NCBI GenBank assembly: GCA_934438135.1
Contig: CAKSBP010000005.1
Span: forward strand, 37,978-101,977
Direction of reading: 5' to 3'
Length of the DNA: 64,000 bases
Origin: an uncultured Clostridium sp.
GTDB taxonomy: Bacteria; Bacillota; Clostridia; Lachnospirales; Lachnospiraceae
Under the pieces are notes generated by a model. It did no database searches, was not told where the DNA came from, and saw only the letters and a list, made by a program, of their open reading frames with translations. Every line of letters begins with the position of its first letter. Position 1 is the stretch's first letter. Made by a program: the position numbers and the translations under genes. Positions 24,384 through 33,973 of this stretch are shown here, piece by piece.

Positions 24384-24695
24384 CTATATTGTGATATCAA
24401 ATGAACTGCCTGATATACTTGGGAAAATCGTTTTCTTTTCCTGCTTTTTGGCAGTTTTCTTCTGAAGTCTCTCATACTCATTCTGCCCTTTTTCTTTTGC
24501 ATCAAACTGTGAATTATTTTCCTTTTTTTGTTTCATCTGAACAGGCCGCTGCATATCCTGTTTTACCTGGCTCATAAACTGCTCACCGGTTCTTTGTTCG
24601 CCGTTCGCCACATGATCCAGATGATTCTTCTGAAACGTAGATGTCTCCTGCGATTTTGGAGGCATAGAAAGAATATCAATTGGTTTTACAGGCAT
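24384..24695 (-). CDS. Small hypothetical protein in fla/che operon (103 aa)
   Basis: I do not recognise this protein. It has 103 residues rich in Gln, Lys and Glu, no membrane helix, and looks largely disordered or helical (DILSMPPKSQETSTFQK at the start). AGGTGG precedes ATG 24695 by 8 bases. It is spaced 15 bases from the FapA-like gene and 18 from the SwrB-like gene, so it is an operon member. Low-complexity flagellar accessory proteins are common, but no function can be given. Confidence 0.55.
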   Translation of the reverse strand: MPVKPIDILSMPPKSQETSTFQKNHLDHVANGEQRTGEQFMSQVKQDMQRPVQMKQKKENNSQFDAKEKGQNEYERLQKKTAKKQEKKTIFPSISGSSFDITI

Positions 24696-24710
24696 TCAGA
24701 TTCCACCTTT

Positions 24711-26309
24711 CTAAAGAGGCTTATTTTTTACTTCTCCATCCTCTTTGTAATATTTCGAATGATGCTCCACGGTTCGGACAAATTTCACAAGATTAGAAAT
24801 AATAATTTTTACACCCGGGTAAGCCATATTTTCTACCACGATATTTCCATTATTCATTTCATCCATCTGATCTTTTAATTCCAGATAAGATTCCAGAAGC
24901 TCATTCAGTTCATTGTCCATTGTTTTAATTCTGTCTGGGAGCATTTTCACAAGCGCAGCCTTATCTGCTGGCAGTCTTGCTCCCTGTTCCATTTTTTTCT
25001 TCAGCAGTTCAAAAATCTGCTCCAGTTTTATTTTTTCCTGCCTCTTATCATTTATGTCCTGCTGGATTTTAATATACCGGTCACTTATTTCTGGATCAAT
25101 TCCAACTTCCAGCACAGTTGTTGTTCCCATCGTGGAACCAGCAACTTTTAATGTAATCAAAGAACCAGCTTTCAGCTCACCACCTGTAACAAGTCCTTTT
25201 CTTCCAACAACAGAAATTTGGTTTTTGGCTTCAATCTGACTATGCATAATTGCTTCTGTCTGAACAGTATCACCAGATTTTACAGTAGAGTTTTCAATGA
25301 ATTTAGTTACTACATTGCCCTTTGCCTCTAGACAGCCACGATTCATTCCCTGAATGCCCCGCTTTAAAATAATATCGCCATCTGCATAAAGACTGGCTCC
25401 CTCTACTACACCATCAACTACAATAGTTCCTTTTGCTCGGATACAATATCCTGTACGGACATTTCCTCTAACTGTAACATTTCCATCATAATGAATATCA
25501 CCCGTAGACGCATCTACATCAGCAGGGACTTCATATGTGTCAGATACAAATACTTTTCCCTCTACCAGATTAACATGCCCAGATACACGGCTGTATAATG
25601 TGAGTCCGTCTTCTGACAAATCAGTCTGGTTTGTTTTCTTTAGTACTTTTTGTTTTACTTTCTTCGGCATAATACGATTTCCCATAATATCCATGCCAGG
25701 TGTACCAAGTACTGCAGGTTTTAATTTAGCCAGCACCTCTCCTTTTTGAACCCTTGTCATATTATCCAGATCATGGAAATCAACCGAACCATCTTCTTTC
25801 AATTTCGGTTTTGATGTATTTCCCACTCGAAAGAAATATTCAATCTCAGCATTCTGTCCTTCCACTGGCAGTGTTGCTCTTGCTAACAGAATATTCATAC
25901 CAAACTGTCTGTTTTTTAGATAAGAATCAATATTAGCAGCTAAAATTCCATGAACAATGCCACGGCTTCTCAACTCATCTATAATATCTCTCTTATCCAT
26001 ATATTTTCCTTCAGAAGATGGAGGATAAAATTTTGCTGCTGCAAATCTTCTTGTTCGATCAAACAGCAGCTCCATCTTCTCATTGACAGCCCATACCTTG
26101 GCATTTAATATTTTCGCCTCAAACATACCACTGCAGTTTTGTAACATATCCTGCACTTCCTGCAGATCATATTCCTTAATAAAACAATCATCCAGATATT
26201 TTCTGATTTCATCCAGTTTGACAGGTTCTCCTCCATCCTCTGGTGGAAATATTTTGATTGATGTCGTCTGCTCACCATTTATTACCTGGAAAAAGCCATT
26301 TTTCTTCAT
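24711..26309 (-). CDS. FapA family protein (DUF342)
   Basis: 532 residues. The N-terminal domain has an alpha/beta pattern. The middle, about residues 195-400, is the DUF342 beta-helix with repeated VxVxGxV-type turns (DIHYDGNVTVRGNVR, GTIVVDGVVEGASLYADGDI). The C-terminal 120 residues form a coiled coil (KRQEKIKLEQIFELLKKK). FapA-type proteins recur next to flagellar sigma or chemotaxis genes in clostridia; their molecular role is unclear. It follows the sigma factor gene by 41 bases. Confidence 0.8.
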   Translation of the reverse strand: MKKNGFFQVINGEQTTSIKIFPPEDGGEPVKLDEIRKYLDDCFIKEYDLQEVQDMLQNCSGMFEAKILNAKVWAVNEKMELLFDRTRRFAAAKFYPPSSEGKYMDKRDIIDELRSRGIVHGILAANIDSYLKNRQFGMNILLARATLPVEGQNAEIEYFFRVGNTSKPKLKEDGSVDFHDLDNMTRVQKGEVLAKLKPAVLGTPGMDIMGNRIMPKKVKQKVLKKTNQTDLSEDGLTLYSRVSGHVNLVEGKVFVSDTYEVPADVDASTGDIHYDGNVTVRGNVRTGYCIRAKGTIVVDGVVEGASLYADGDIILKRGIQGMNRGCLEAKGNVVTKFIENSTVKSGDTVQTEAIMHSQIEAKNQISVVGRKGLVTGGELKAGSLITLKVAGSTMGTTTVLEVGIDPEISDRYIKIQQDINDKRQEKIKLEQIFELLKKKMEQGARLPADKAALVKMLPDRIKTMDNELNELLESYLELKDQMDEMNNGNIVVENMAYPGVKIIISNLVKFVRTVEHHSKYYKEDGEVKNKPL

Positions 26310-26350
26310 GGTATACCCCCATATGCATTTTTATACCTACGCGTTTCTGA

Positions 26351-27106
26351 TTATAAAAAATCAATATTACCTAGTTCTTTCTTCATCTTTTGCAAAGCTT
26401 TGGTATGCAGCTGAGAAATTCTAGATTCTGATACTTCTAATATATGGCTTATTTCCTTTAATGTCAATTCCTCATAATAATATAATGTAATAACTTTTCT
26501 TTCATTTTCAGTAAGTTTCTCTAAAACCTTCATAAGAACTTCTTTCATTTCTTCCCGTTCCATCACATGCTCTGGCTGTGCGAAATGAGAACTGGAACTA
26601 TCTGATTGGCGTAAATCTGACCCCTGTTCAAGAAACTCATCTAATGAAATGATACTCGTTATTTTCATTTGATTCTGCCATTTTTCATACTCTTCGACTG
26701 AAATATCAAGTTCTTTTGCAACATCCTGTTCTGTTACATTATGTCCAGTTGTAATTTCCAGTTTTTGAATTGCCTGGTTTATCTTCTTCTGCTTTTGACG
26801 CAGTGTCCTTGGAATCCAATCCATTTTACGAATATGATCCAATATAGATCCTCTGATTCTCAGACTAGCATAGGTTTCAAATTTAATCCCTTTTGCATAG
26901 TCAAATTTATCAATTGCATCAATTAGACCGAAGGTTCCATATCCAGCCAAATCATCCTGTTCTACTGCATATCCTAAATACATATTCAGCCTTCCGGCAA
27001 CAATTTTTACAAGTGCCGCATATTCAATTATCAGCTGTTCCCGAATGGCAGCATCCTTCGAAACTGAATATTTCTCCCATAATTTCAATCTGCCTTCTTC
27101 GTCCAT
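26351..27106 (-). CDS. fliA: Flagellar RNA polymerase sigma factor (FliA/SigD/WhiG family)
   Basis: 251 residues. It has region 2 (GYGTFGLIDAIDKFDYAKGIKFETYA, with the RIRGSILD segment), region 3 (IPRTLRQKQKKI) and region 4 ending in the HTH LKEISHILEVSESRISQLH. This is sigma-28/SigD, which directs late flagellar and chemotaxis genes with TAAA/GCCGATAT-like promoters. Such promoters are not evident in this window, so its targets (for example fliC) lie elsewhere. Its place late in the operon means it is made only once upstream flagellar genes are transcribed, as in B. subtilis. An anti-sigma FlgM is not present here. Confidence 0.95.
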   Translation of the reverse strand: MDEEGRLKLWEKYSVSKDAAIREQLIIEYAALVKIVAGRLNMYLGYAVEQDDLAGYGTFGLIDAIDKFDYAKGIKFETYASLRIRGSILDHIRKMDWIPRTLRQKQKKINQAIQKLEITTGHNVTEQDVAKELDISVEEYEKWQNQMKITSIISLDEFLEQGSDLRQSDSSSSHFAQPEHVMEREEMKEVLMKVLEKLTENERKVITLYYYEELTLKEISHILEVSESRISQLHTKALQKMKKELGNIDFL

Positions 27107-27127
27107 GAAACCCTCCTCTTAGTCCTA

Positions 27128-27391
27128 TTATTCTTTCTTTGTTTCCTCATCAGGATTCTCATCAAGATTTTCTTCCATATTTTCCTCTTCCTGCGGTTCT
27201 TCTTTTTTAAAGTTTGTTAAGATCCTTTCAACCAAAGATCTCGCAATCAATCCAACAATATAAAAGATAATTAAAACCGCTAAGAGTGTCTTCAGGCTTT
27301 GTAACACGTCCTTGTCCTGCACAATACTGATTATACTGACAATTGCTCCGGCAGTCAGCATCACTCCAGCAGGAATTAGTCTTGTCCTCAT
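27128..27391 (-). CDS. Small membrane protein between cheD and fliA (87 aa)
   Basis: 87 residues from ATG 27391, which follows GGAG by 8 bases. A longer frame to 27445 lacks a ribosome site. Two membrane helices (about 6-25 and 34-56) are followed by an acidic tail of about 30 residues (EEPQEEENMEENLDENPDEE). I do not recognise a family. It is spaced tightly to fliA (21 bases). The acidic cytoplasmic tail could be a protein-binding element; function unknown. Confidence 0.6.
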   Translation of the reverse strand: MRTRLIPAGVMLTAGAIVSIISIVQDKDVLQSLKTLLAVLIIFYIVGLIARSLVERILTNFKKEEPQEEENMEENLDENPDEETKKE

Positions 27392-27460
27392 ATTCCAAAC
27401 TCCAGTCTTTACAGCATGCACAGAACACTTCTTTATCATCTGCATACATGCCGTAATTAT

Positions 27461-27946
27461 TTATATTTTTCTAATTTTTTTTCCAACTGCCTTAATTACA
27501 AGTTCACAGGTTTCTGGATAAAATTCAATTGTCCGCCCGTAATTACAGCCCGTATCCTCACTTACAATATGAATGCCCAGTTCTTTTAATTTTTCTTTCG
27601 TAGCTTCCACATTACGCTCCCCTATTCGTAACATATCATTATTTGAACGAAAAGCAAACATCTGGGCTCCTCCTGCTATCTTTGCTAAAAGATTTGACTT
27701 TGAAGCCCCTTCCTGTATCAGTTTTTCAAGGAGCAGCGAAATTCCAGTATCTGCAAATTTTGCTTTATTTTCATTTGTTTTTACTTTTGTACTATCTGGA
27801 AGCATAATATGAGCCAGACCTGCTATTTTTTTTCTGGGATCGTATAAAACGATCCCAACACAGGAACCCAGCCCCAATGTAGTAATTGCATCTGGAGCTT
27901 TGCAAATATTTAAATCAGCCATACCGACCCTAATCATTTTACTCAT
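27461..27946 (-). CDS. cheD: Chemoreceptor glutamine deamidase CheD
   Basis: 161 residues from ATG 27946 (spacing from AGGTG favours it over ATG 27952). The catalytic Cys-His pair is seen in GLGSCVGIVLYDP and GLAHIMLPDS. CheD deamidates receptor glutamines and, bound to CheC, raises CheC phosphatase activity. It lies directly after cheC, the standard partner. Position late in the operon matches B. subtilis. Confidence 0.94.
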   Translation of the reverse strand: MSKMIRVGMADLNICKAPDAITTLGLGSCVGIVLYDPRKKIAGLAHIMLPDSTKVKTNENKAKFADTGISLLLEKLIQEGASKSNLLAKIAGGAQMFAFRSNNDMLRIGERNVEATKEKLKELGIHIVSEDTGCNYGRTIEFYPETCELVIKAVGKKIRKI

Positions 27947-27956
27947 ACCCATACAC

Positions 27957-28574
27957 CTATAATCCTAGCGAAGTCATGATTTTATCATAGGATTCCAAAG
28001 AAGGAATTAAGATAAAATAACCGTTCACTTCGATAGCATCCTCTCCAAATTGACTCTGGATTAATAATGCCTTATCCCCTATCTTTCCAAATTCAATTGC
28101 AGGTACGCTTAATATGGCCCCTGCCATATCAATCGACATATATGGAATCGATGATACAATGGTCAAATTAGTCATCTGTGAAAGAGAAGAAAGATATGCA
28201 CCGGCAATGATATTTCCAATTTCCTGTAACGCTGACAGATCCATCTCTGAAAATTCATCAAAGTTGCTAATATCTTTGTTCATTAACAAATTTACCAGAT
28301 GATGTGCCGATTTTTTTTCCAATATAAACATCATCATCCCATCGATATCTCCATCCAGGGTAAGCAGAATACCGACTACAAGACTTTCAGCACCACCAAC
28401 AATATCCGGCACTTCCTTAAAGTCTAATAGTTCTACTTTTGGTACTTTCATGTCAATTTTTGAGTTTATCATCTGTGAGAGTGCCGTTGTCGCATTTCCA
28501 GCACCAATATTTCCAATTTCCCGTAACACGTCAAACTGTAAGGATTCAATATGCTTTAAATCTATCTTAGACAT
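27957..28574 (-). CDS. cheC: CheY-P phosphatase CheC
   Basis: 205 residues. Two copies of the ExxN active-site helix are intact: LREIGNIGAGNATTALS (E19, N22) and LQEIGNIIAGAYLSSLS (E118, N121). The pair marks a working CheC that dephosphorylates CheY-P and is stimulated by CheD. It is encoded between cheW and cheD. Together with FliY, it gives this organism two CheC-type phosphatases. Confidence 0.95.
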   Translation of the reverse strand: MSKIDLKHIESLQFDVLREIGNIGAGNATTALSQMINSKIDMKVPKVELLDFKEVPDIVGGAESLVVGILLTLDGDIDGMMMFILEKKSAHHLVNLLMNKDISNFDEFSEMDLSALQEIGNIIAGAYLSSLSQMTNLTIVSSIPYMSIDMAGAILSVPAIEFGKIGDKALLIQSQFGEDAIEVNGYFILIPSLESYDKIMTSLGL

Positions 28575-28587
28575 GTTATCACCTCTT

Positions 28588-29058
28588 TTATTGTGCCTCT
28601 TTTTCTACGATTACTCCTGCTATATTCAATAAAGAAATCAAATTATCATCATGCTTTCCAATTCCATTCAAAAATGCGGATTTTTCATCTGCGTTATCGT
28701 AGTTTGGCTTTTCAATGGATTCTTCATCCAATGTTACTACCTCTTTTACCTCATCCACAATAATTCCTACTGCTGCCTGAGGTTCCAGTTTGATAATAAT
28801 AATTCTGGTGGTATTTGTATACTCATCCGGTTCCAAACCAAATTTCAAGCGAAGGCTCATAACTGGAATAATTTCACCACGAAGATTAATAACCCCTTTG
28901 AAATAAGACTGTGCCTTTGGCACACGGGTAATTCTCTGCATTCTTACGATATTATCAATATACTGTATATCAATGCCGTACTGTTCCGTTCCGAGACTTA
29001 CGACAATATATTGTTTTCCTTCTGAAATAACTGCTTTATTTTCTTCCATCTCTGACAC
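28588..29058 (-). CDS. cheW: Chemotaxis coupling protein CheW
   Basis: 156 residues, a single CheW/SH3-like domain (YIVVSLGTEQYGIDIQYIDNIV, VINLRGEIIPVMSLR, GIIVDEVKEVV). It links receptors to CheA. It is spaced three bases from cheA. Confidence 0.96.
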   Translation of the reverse strand: MSEMEENKAVISEGKQYIVVSLGTEQYGIDIQYIDNIVRMQRITRVPKAQSYFKGVINLRGEIIPVMSLRLKFGLEPDEYTNTTRIIIIKLEPQAAVGIIVDEVKEVVTLDEESIEKPNYDNADEKSAFLNGIGKHDDNLISLLNIAGVIVEKEAQ

Positions 29059-29061
29059 CTC

Positions 29062-31164
29062 CTAAACAAGTGTATTTGCATCAATAATCAATGCAACTTC
29101 ACCATCACCAAGAATGGTTGCTCCACTGATAATCTTATTATTGTTAATATACTTTCCAATAGATTTAATAACGATTTCCTGTTGTCCAATTAAGTTATCC
29201 ACTACAAGACCTGCCAGTTTATCACCTTTAGCAACGATAACAACAGTCAGGCTTTCCTTGGTATCCTCTATTGGTTCTACATCCAGAAGCTGTCCCAGAC
29301 GAATCAATGGAATTACTTTTCCACGTAAATTAATAACTTCACGAGTCTGTACATACTTAATATCTGTCTTTGGAATATCTTCAATTGTCTGGATACTTCC
29401 AAGAGGAATTGCATATTTCTCTGTTCCCAGTTCAACCATTAATGTCTGAATAATAGCCAGTGTCAGAGGAAGACGGATAATAAAATTACTTCCTTCACCT
29501 AATGCAGTACGGCACTCGATGTCACCCCCAAGACCTTCAATCTTATTTTTAACAACATCAAGACCAACACCACGACCAGATACATCTGTAATTTTTTCAG
29601 ATGTGGAGAAACTTGGACGGAATAACAGATCAATAACATCCTGATCACTCATGCTTTCTGCCTGTTCTTCTGTAATCGTCTCTTTCTCAATTGCTTTCTG
29701 CTTTACTTTTTCTATATTTATTCCGCCGCCATCATCACGAACCTCAATGACTACGTTATTACCATCCTGATAAGCGTTAAGGAAAATAGAACCAACTTCT
29801 GGTTTACCCACTTTCACACGTTCTTCATTACTTTCCAGACCATGATCAGCAGCATTTCTCAGCAGATGCATTAATGGATCTCCAATTTCATCAATAACCG
29901 TACGATCAAGTTCTGTGTCCTCACCGGTCATATACAGTTCCATCTTTTTATTCAATTTTTTCGATAAGTCTCGAATCATTCTAGGGAATTTATTTACTAC
30001 ACTTTCGATAGGCATCATTCTGACTTTCATGACAGATTCATGAAGATTTGTGGTAACACGTTCCAGATATTCAATCTGCTCATTGAATCCTGCTTCATTT
30101 CGTTTTTCGCCATCAGAATTACCAATAGATACAAGTCCATTTTTTGCGATAATCAGCTCGCTGACAAGGTTCATGAGTACATCCAGTTTCTCGATGTCGA
30201 CTCTGACCGAACGATTGACAACTGGTTTGCCAGACGATTTTTGATTTGCTTTCTTTTCTTTCTTTTCTTTCTTCTCTGGCTGTTTCGCTGCAACAGCCTG
30301 TTTTCCATCCTGCTGAACTTCCGCTTTCTCCTCCTGTACTACAGGTGCTTCTTCCTTAAAATCAGCCGGATCAACTGCTCCAATTCCAACATCTTTGATT
30401 TCAGATACATTCATAACAGCAGCTTTTACTTCTTCTAAAGAATGCTCAGATAAAATAATAACACTAAAATCAAAATCGAATTTTTCATCTTCAATATCCT
30501 GTACATCTGGTACAGATTTGATTACTTCTCCGACTTCTTCCAATGCTTTAAATACAAGAAATGCTCTAGCCGCTTTTAAAAGACAATTATCAGCAATCAG
30601 AACTGAGATACCATAAATATGCTTTCCCTCTTCCTGTGCTTTGCGCATTGCATGTTGTTCATAATCTGCAAATTTAAGCGTTTTATATTTTTCCAATACA
30701 TTTTCAGAAGACTCCTGTTTGGCAGCTTCAATACTCTGTGCAGTTACCTGTTCTTTCTCTGGTTCTGCTTTCTCACCAAGTCCTTCTTTCAATACATTAT
30801 TTAATGCATCAATAATTTCCTGATGTTCATCTGTACCTTCATCTGCTGTTTCCTGAATATTTTCCAGATAAGCTTCCAGTGCATCGAGACCCTGAAATAA
30901 TGTGTCTACCAGGAAAGAAGTTACTTTCATATTTCCATTACGGATTTCAGAAAAAACATTTTCCATGTCATGAGTCAGTCTCTGCATCCTCTTATAACCC
31001 ATAGTACCGGCCATTCCTTTTAAAGAATGAGCAGCACGGAAGATTTCATTAATGGTATCTGTATTTTCCGGCTCTTTTTCTAAAATTAAGAGCTGTTCAT
31101 TGAGACTCTGCAAATGCTCATTGGTCTCATCAATAAATATTTCAAGGTATTGGCTTACATCCAT
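29062..31164 (-). CDS. cheA: Chemotaxis histidine kinase CheA
   Basis: 700 residues in the usual order. HPt domain with phosphorylated His46 (FRAAHSLKGMAGTMG); a CheY-binding P2-like domain at about 155-270; a Lys-rich linker (KKEKKEKK); dimerisation helices; HATPase with N-box HLLRNAADHGLES, G1 DDGGGI and G2 GRGVGLDVVK; C-terminal CheW-like domain (VINLRGKVIPLIRLG). It takes the receptor signal, autophosphorylates and passes phosphate to CheY and CheB. One base separates it from cheB. Confidence 0.97.
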   Translation of the reverse strand: MDVSQYLEIFIDETNEHLQSLNEQLLILEKEPENTDTINEIFRAAHSLKGMAGTMGYKRMQRLTHDMENVFSEIRNGNMKVTSFLVDTLFQGLDALEAYLENIQETADEGTDEHQEIIDALNNVLKEGLGEKAEPEKEQVTAQSIEAAKQESSENVLEKYKTLKFADYEQHAMRKAQEEGKHIYGISVLIADNCLLKAARAFLVFKALEEVGEVIKSVPDVQDIEDEKFDFDFSVIILSEHSLEEVKAAVMNVSEIKDVGIGAVDPADFKEEAPVVQEEKAEVQQDGKQAVAAKQPEKKEKKEKKANQKSSGKPVVNRSVRVDIEKLDVLMNLVSELIIAKNGLVSIGNSDGEKRNEAGFNEQIEYLERVTTNLHESVMKVRMMPIESVVNKFPRMIRDLSKKLNKKMELYMTGEDTELDRTVIDEIGDPLMHLLRNAADHGLESNEERVKVGKPEVGSIFLNAYQDGNNVVIEVRDDGGGINIEKVKQKAIEKETITEEQAESMSDQDVIDLLFRPSFSTSEKITDVSGRGVGLDVVKNKIEGLGGDIECRTALGEGSNFIIRLPLTLAIIQTLMVELGTEKYAIPLGSIQTIEDIPKTDIKYVQTREVINLRGKVIPLIRLGQLLDVEPIEDTKESLTVVIVAKGDKLAGLVVDNLIGQQEIVIKSIGKYINNNKIISGATILGDGEVALIIDANTLV

Positions 31165-31165
31165 T

Positions 31166-32263
31166 TCATCGCACCCCCACGTGTTTTACTATTGATTCTG
31201 TAATCTCATTCAATGGTCTGACTTCATCTACCAATCCCGTCTTAAAAACAGCCTTTGGCATTCCATATACAATGGACGTCTCCATATCCTGTGCAATTAC
31301 ATAAATATTTTTTGATTTACTAAGTTCTTGAATTCCTTTTGTGCCATCGCTTCCCATTCCAGTTAATACAACGCAGACAATTTCATCATAATCTAAATCA
31401 CAAAGGGAACGGTACATAATATCAGCGCATGGCCTAAGCCCATTTACTGCATCTTCTGTTCCAAGATGTAATGTAAAACCAGCACCGCTTTTTCTCACTT
31501 TCAGATGATTTCCACCTTTGGCAATGTACATTTTTCCATTTTCCAGGATATCACCTTCTGCTGCTTCTTTTACATCAATCTTTGAAGTTTCATTCAGTCT
31601 TACTGCCAAAGAATACGTAAACCCCGCCGGCATATGCTGTACCACTACAATTGGGGCATTTAGCTCTTTTGGAAATAAGGGGACTATAGTCTGAAGTGCT
31701 TTCGGGCCGCCTGTTGAACAGGCAAGAGCTATTAGTTTTTTTCCGCCTCTAATAGGTTTCTTTCCCGTGCTTTTTGGTCTGACTACGGAATGATGTTCTT
31801 CCACAGATGCAGAAAAAGTTCTTTTGGCCATCTTTTGCTTCATAATTTCTGCATCCAAGGAATAGGTTTGTGTCGCACAGGAAATCGCATTTAAGAGTTT
31901 ATTCCGAAACGCCTCAGAGCGTGTTTCATAGAGACTTTCGGGCTTTGTGATAAAATCAAAAGCCCCAAGTTCCAACGCCCGGATCGTTTCATTTGCACCT
32001 TGTCTGGCAACGGTACTGACAATAAGCACTTTTGTACGGATATTATGTTTCTTTAATTGTTCTAATAATTCAAGGCCATTCATTTTCGGCATGTTGATAT
32101 CTAAAATCGTACAATCATAGTGATTCTGAATCAGATAATCCAATCCCTGTACACCATCACCGGCAAATTTTGAAACCTCAAATCTCTCATCGCTATTAAT
32201 TATATCAGAAAGCACTCTTCTCATAAGTGCAGAGTCATCTATAATTAAAATATTTTTTTTCAA
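31166..32263 (-). CDS. cheB: Chemotaxis response regulator protein-glutamate methylesterase CheB
   Basis: 365 residues. The receiver domain is phosphorylated at Asp55 (TILDINMPKMNG). The methylesterase domain has the catalytic Ser in ACSTGGPKAL, His in VVQHMPAGF and Asp in GMGSDGTKG. It demethylates or deamidates receptors for adaptation. The start codon is TTG 32263, with AAGGA 9 bases upstream. Its partner cheR is not in the window. Confidence 0.96.
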   Translation of the reverse strand: MKKNILIIDDSALMRRVLSDIINSDERFEVSKFAGDGVQGLDYLIQNHYDCTILDINMPKMNGLELLEQLKKHNIRTKVLIVSTVARQGANETIRALELGAFDFITKPESLYETRSEAFRNKLLNAISCATQTYSLDAEIMKQKMAKRTFSASVEEHHSVVRPKSTGKKPIRGGKKLIALACSTGGPKALQTIVPLFPKELNAPIVVVQHMPAGFTYSLAVRLNETSKIDVKEAAEGDILENGKMYIAKGGNHLKVRKSGAGFTLHLGTEDAVNGLRPCADIMYRSLCDLDYDEIVCVVLTGMGSDGTKGIQELSKSKNIYVIAQDMETSIVYGMPKAVFKTGLVDEVRPLNEITESIVKHVGVR

Positions 32264-33088
32264 CTATATCAATCCTTTTTTTCTTTTTCTAATCCTTCTT
32301 TCTTCGTCAAATACAAAACGGACAATTTCTTCCCGCTGTCTGACCGAAATATCTACATATTGTACTCTTGTTTCAATAACGTCCTCACGATAATTTACTT
32401 CACTGGATGAAATTACTTCTGCCGGTATTTCAAAATCTTTATCTCCACTCTCATAAGTAAGATGCATTTTTAGCAGAATCTTTTCCCCACGGCTCATCTT
32501 TTCTGCAGAATTGAATTTTGCACCACCACCACTAATATTGGTCATAACAGCTGGATGCCACAGTGCTTCCTGTTCTGCAGCTTCCTGCTCTTTCTGTGCT
32601 TTATCTGCATAAGTCCGTGAGTTCTCTTTTTTATAAATATTTCCTTCCATAGAACGCTTGAATTTTATCTGAAGCAGACAGTCCAGACGATAGTATTCTC
32701 TTCTCTGGAGTTTTTCAAACTCAGTTAAGAGTTCAAAAACAAGATAATAAGTCCTTGTATCTTTAAAACGACTTACTACCTTCCCATCGCACCTGTATAT
32801 ACCTTTTTTGGTAAAAAACTCAATTCTATACTTTTCTAAAAAACCTAAAACTGTATATTTTCCATTCACCATTGGCATTGCTACCTTAATCTTATTTTCA
32901 TCTAATATTTGAACCACCCTGGAATAATAAATTGTATTTTCTTCAGCTAATCCATATGACTGCCCTTCTATGCTTCTTTCTTCAATCCGTAACAGACGCC
33001 TGCCCTTTTCTTCTGACTGGCGTGTCAGTCTTATCTTTTCTCCAACTCTAATCACATCTGTAATCATCGTGATATGTGACCTCCCCAT
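32264..33088 (-). CDS. PilZ-domain flagellar brake protein (YcgR-like)
   Basis: 274 residues (or 267 if started at the second ATG, 33067, which lies 12 bases after GGGGAGG). The N-terminal YcgR-type domain spans 1-120. The PilZ domain keeps the c-di-GMP motifs RREYYR (R130, R134) and NISGGG (184-189). In other bacteria, such proteins bind c-di-GMP and slow the motor through MotA or FliG. It lies between flhG and cheB in the operon, a position not filled by a PilZ gene in B. subtilis. This suggests direct c-di-GMP control of motility. Confidence 0.88.
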   Translation of the reverse strand: MGRSHITMITDVIRVGEKIRLTRQSEEKGRRLLRIEERSIEGQSYGLAEENTIYYSRVVQILDENKIKVAMPMVNGKYTVLGFLEKYRIEFFTKKGIYRCDGKVVSRFKDTRTYYLVFELLTEFEKLQRREYYRLDCLLQIKFKRSMEGNIYKKENSRTYADKAQKEQEAAEQEALWHPAVMTNISGGGAKFNSAEKMSRGEKILLKMHLTYESGDKDFEIPAEVISSSEVNYREDVIETRVQYVDISVRQREEIVRFVFDEERRIRKRKKGLI

Positions 33089-33100
33089 TTACCATACTTC

Positions 33101-33973
33101 TTAATTATGTTTATGAATAAATTTAGAAAATAAATATGCTATTCCTCTTTTATCCTCGTGAACCAATGCTGTATCTTTGAGAAGCATGCCTGCCAGCTCT
33201 TTTACTGCAAGAGCTGCTTTTGTATTTGGATAAGCAATCGAAAATGGTACCTGTCTGATGACTGCCTTTGGTACATTAGAATCCTGTGGAACTGCCCCCA
33301 GAAATTCAATCTGTATATCAAGGAATCTGTTGACCACCACATTCAGCTTATCAAAAAGTTCTTTTCCATTTCGATAAGATTCCACTCTGTTAGTAATTAA
33401 TTTAACTGGTTTTAACTTGTCGTAGTCTTCTCTTTTGTTTAATGATTTTAATAAAGCGTAAGCATCTGTAATTGATGTTGGCTCTGGCGTCGCTACCACT
33501 ACCACGTCATTACTATTTACTACAAATTCCAGAACTGCGTTAGAAATTCCCGCACCGGTATCTATAATAATCACATCTGCCAGCCTATCCAGTTCTGCCA
33601 GCTTACTTGTCAGATTCGTAATCTGATATTTGGTCAGATTAGCCATTTCCTGTACTCCAGATCCACCTGATATAATTTGAATCCCCTGAGGGCCTTCACA
33701 AAGAATATCCACCAATTCTTTATTTTTAAACATCAGATCTGACAAATTATATTTTGGACGTATCCCAAACATGACTTCCACATTTGCCAGTCCAAAATCT
33801 GCATCCAGAATAATGACACGTTTGCCAAGTCTGCTCATCTGAACGGCTAAATTAACCGATATGTTTGACTTGCCAACACCGCCTTTCCCACTTGTTACGG
33901 TAATTACGGAAGCTAAACTCTTCTGTTTCTCCTGACTTTTAATCAGATTCCTCAACTGGGTAGCTTGATCCAT
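33101..33973 (-). CDS. flhG: MinD-like ATPase FlhG (YlxH)
   Basis: 290 residues. Deviant Walker A is GKGGVGKSN (about 30-38); switch motifs DADFGLANVE and IIIDTGAGI are visible. FlhG works with FlhF to set flagellar number and position and stimulates FlhF GTPase. An N-terminal DQATQLRNLIK helix precedes the fold, as in FlhG, not MinD. The ATG overlaps the flhF stop (TAATG). Confidence 0.93.
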   Translation of the reverse strand: MDQATQLRNLIKSQEKQKSLASVITVTSGKGGVGKSNISVNLAVQMSRLGKRVIILDADFGLANVEVMFGIRPKYNLSDLMFKNKELVDILCEGPQGIQIISGGSGVQEMANLTKYQITNLTSKLAELDRLADVIIIDTGAGISNAVLEFVVNSNDVVVVATPEPTSITDAYALLKSLNKREDYDKLKPVKLITNRVESYRNGKELFDKLNVVVNRFLDIQIEFLGAVPQDSNVPKAVIRQVPFSIAYPNTKAALAVKELAGMLLKDTALVHEDKRGIAYLFSKFIHKHN

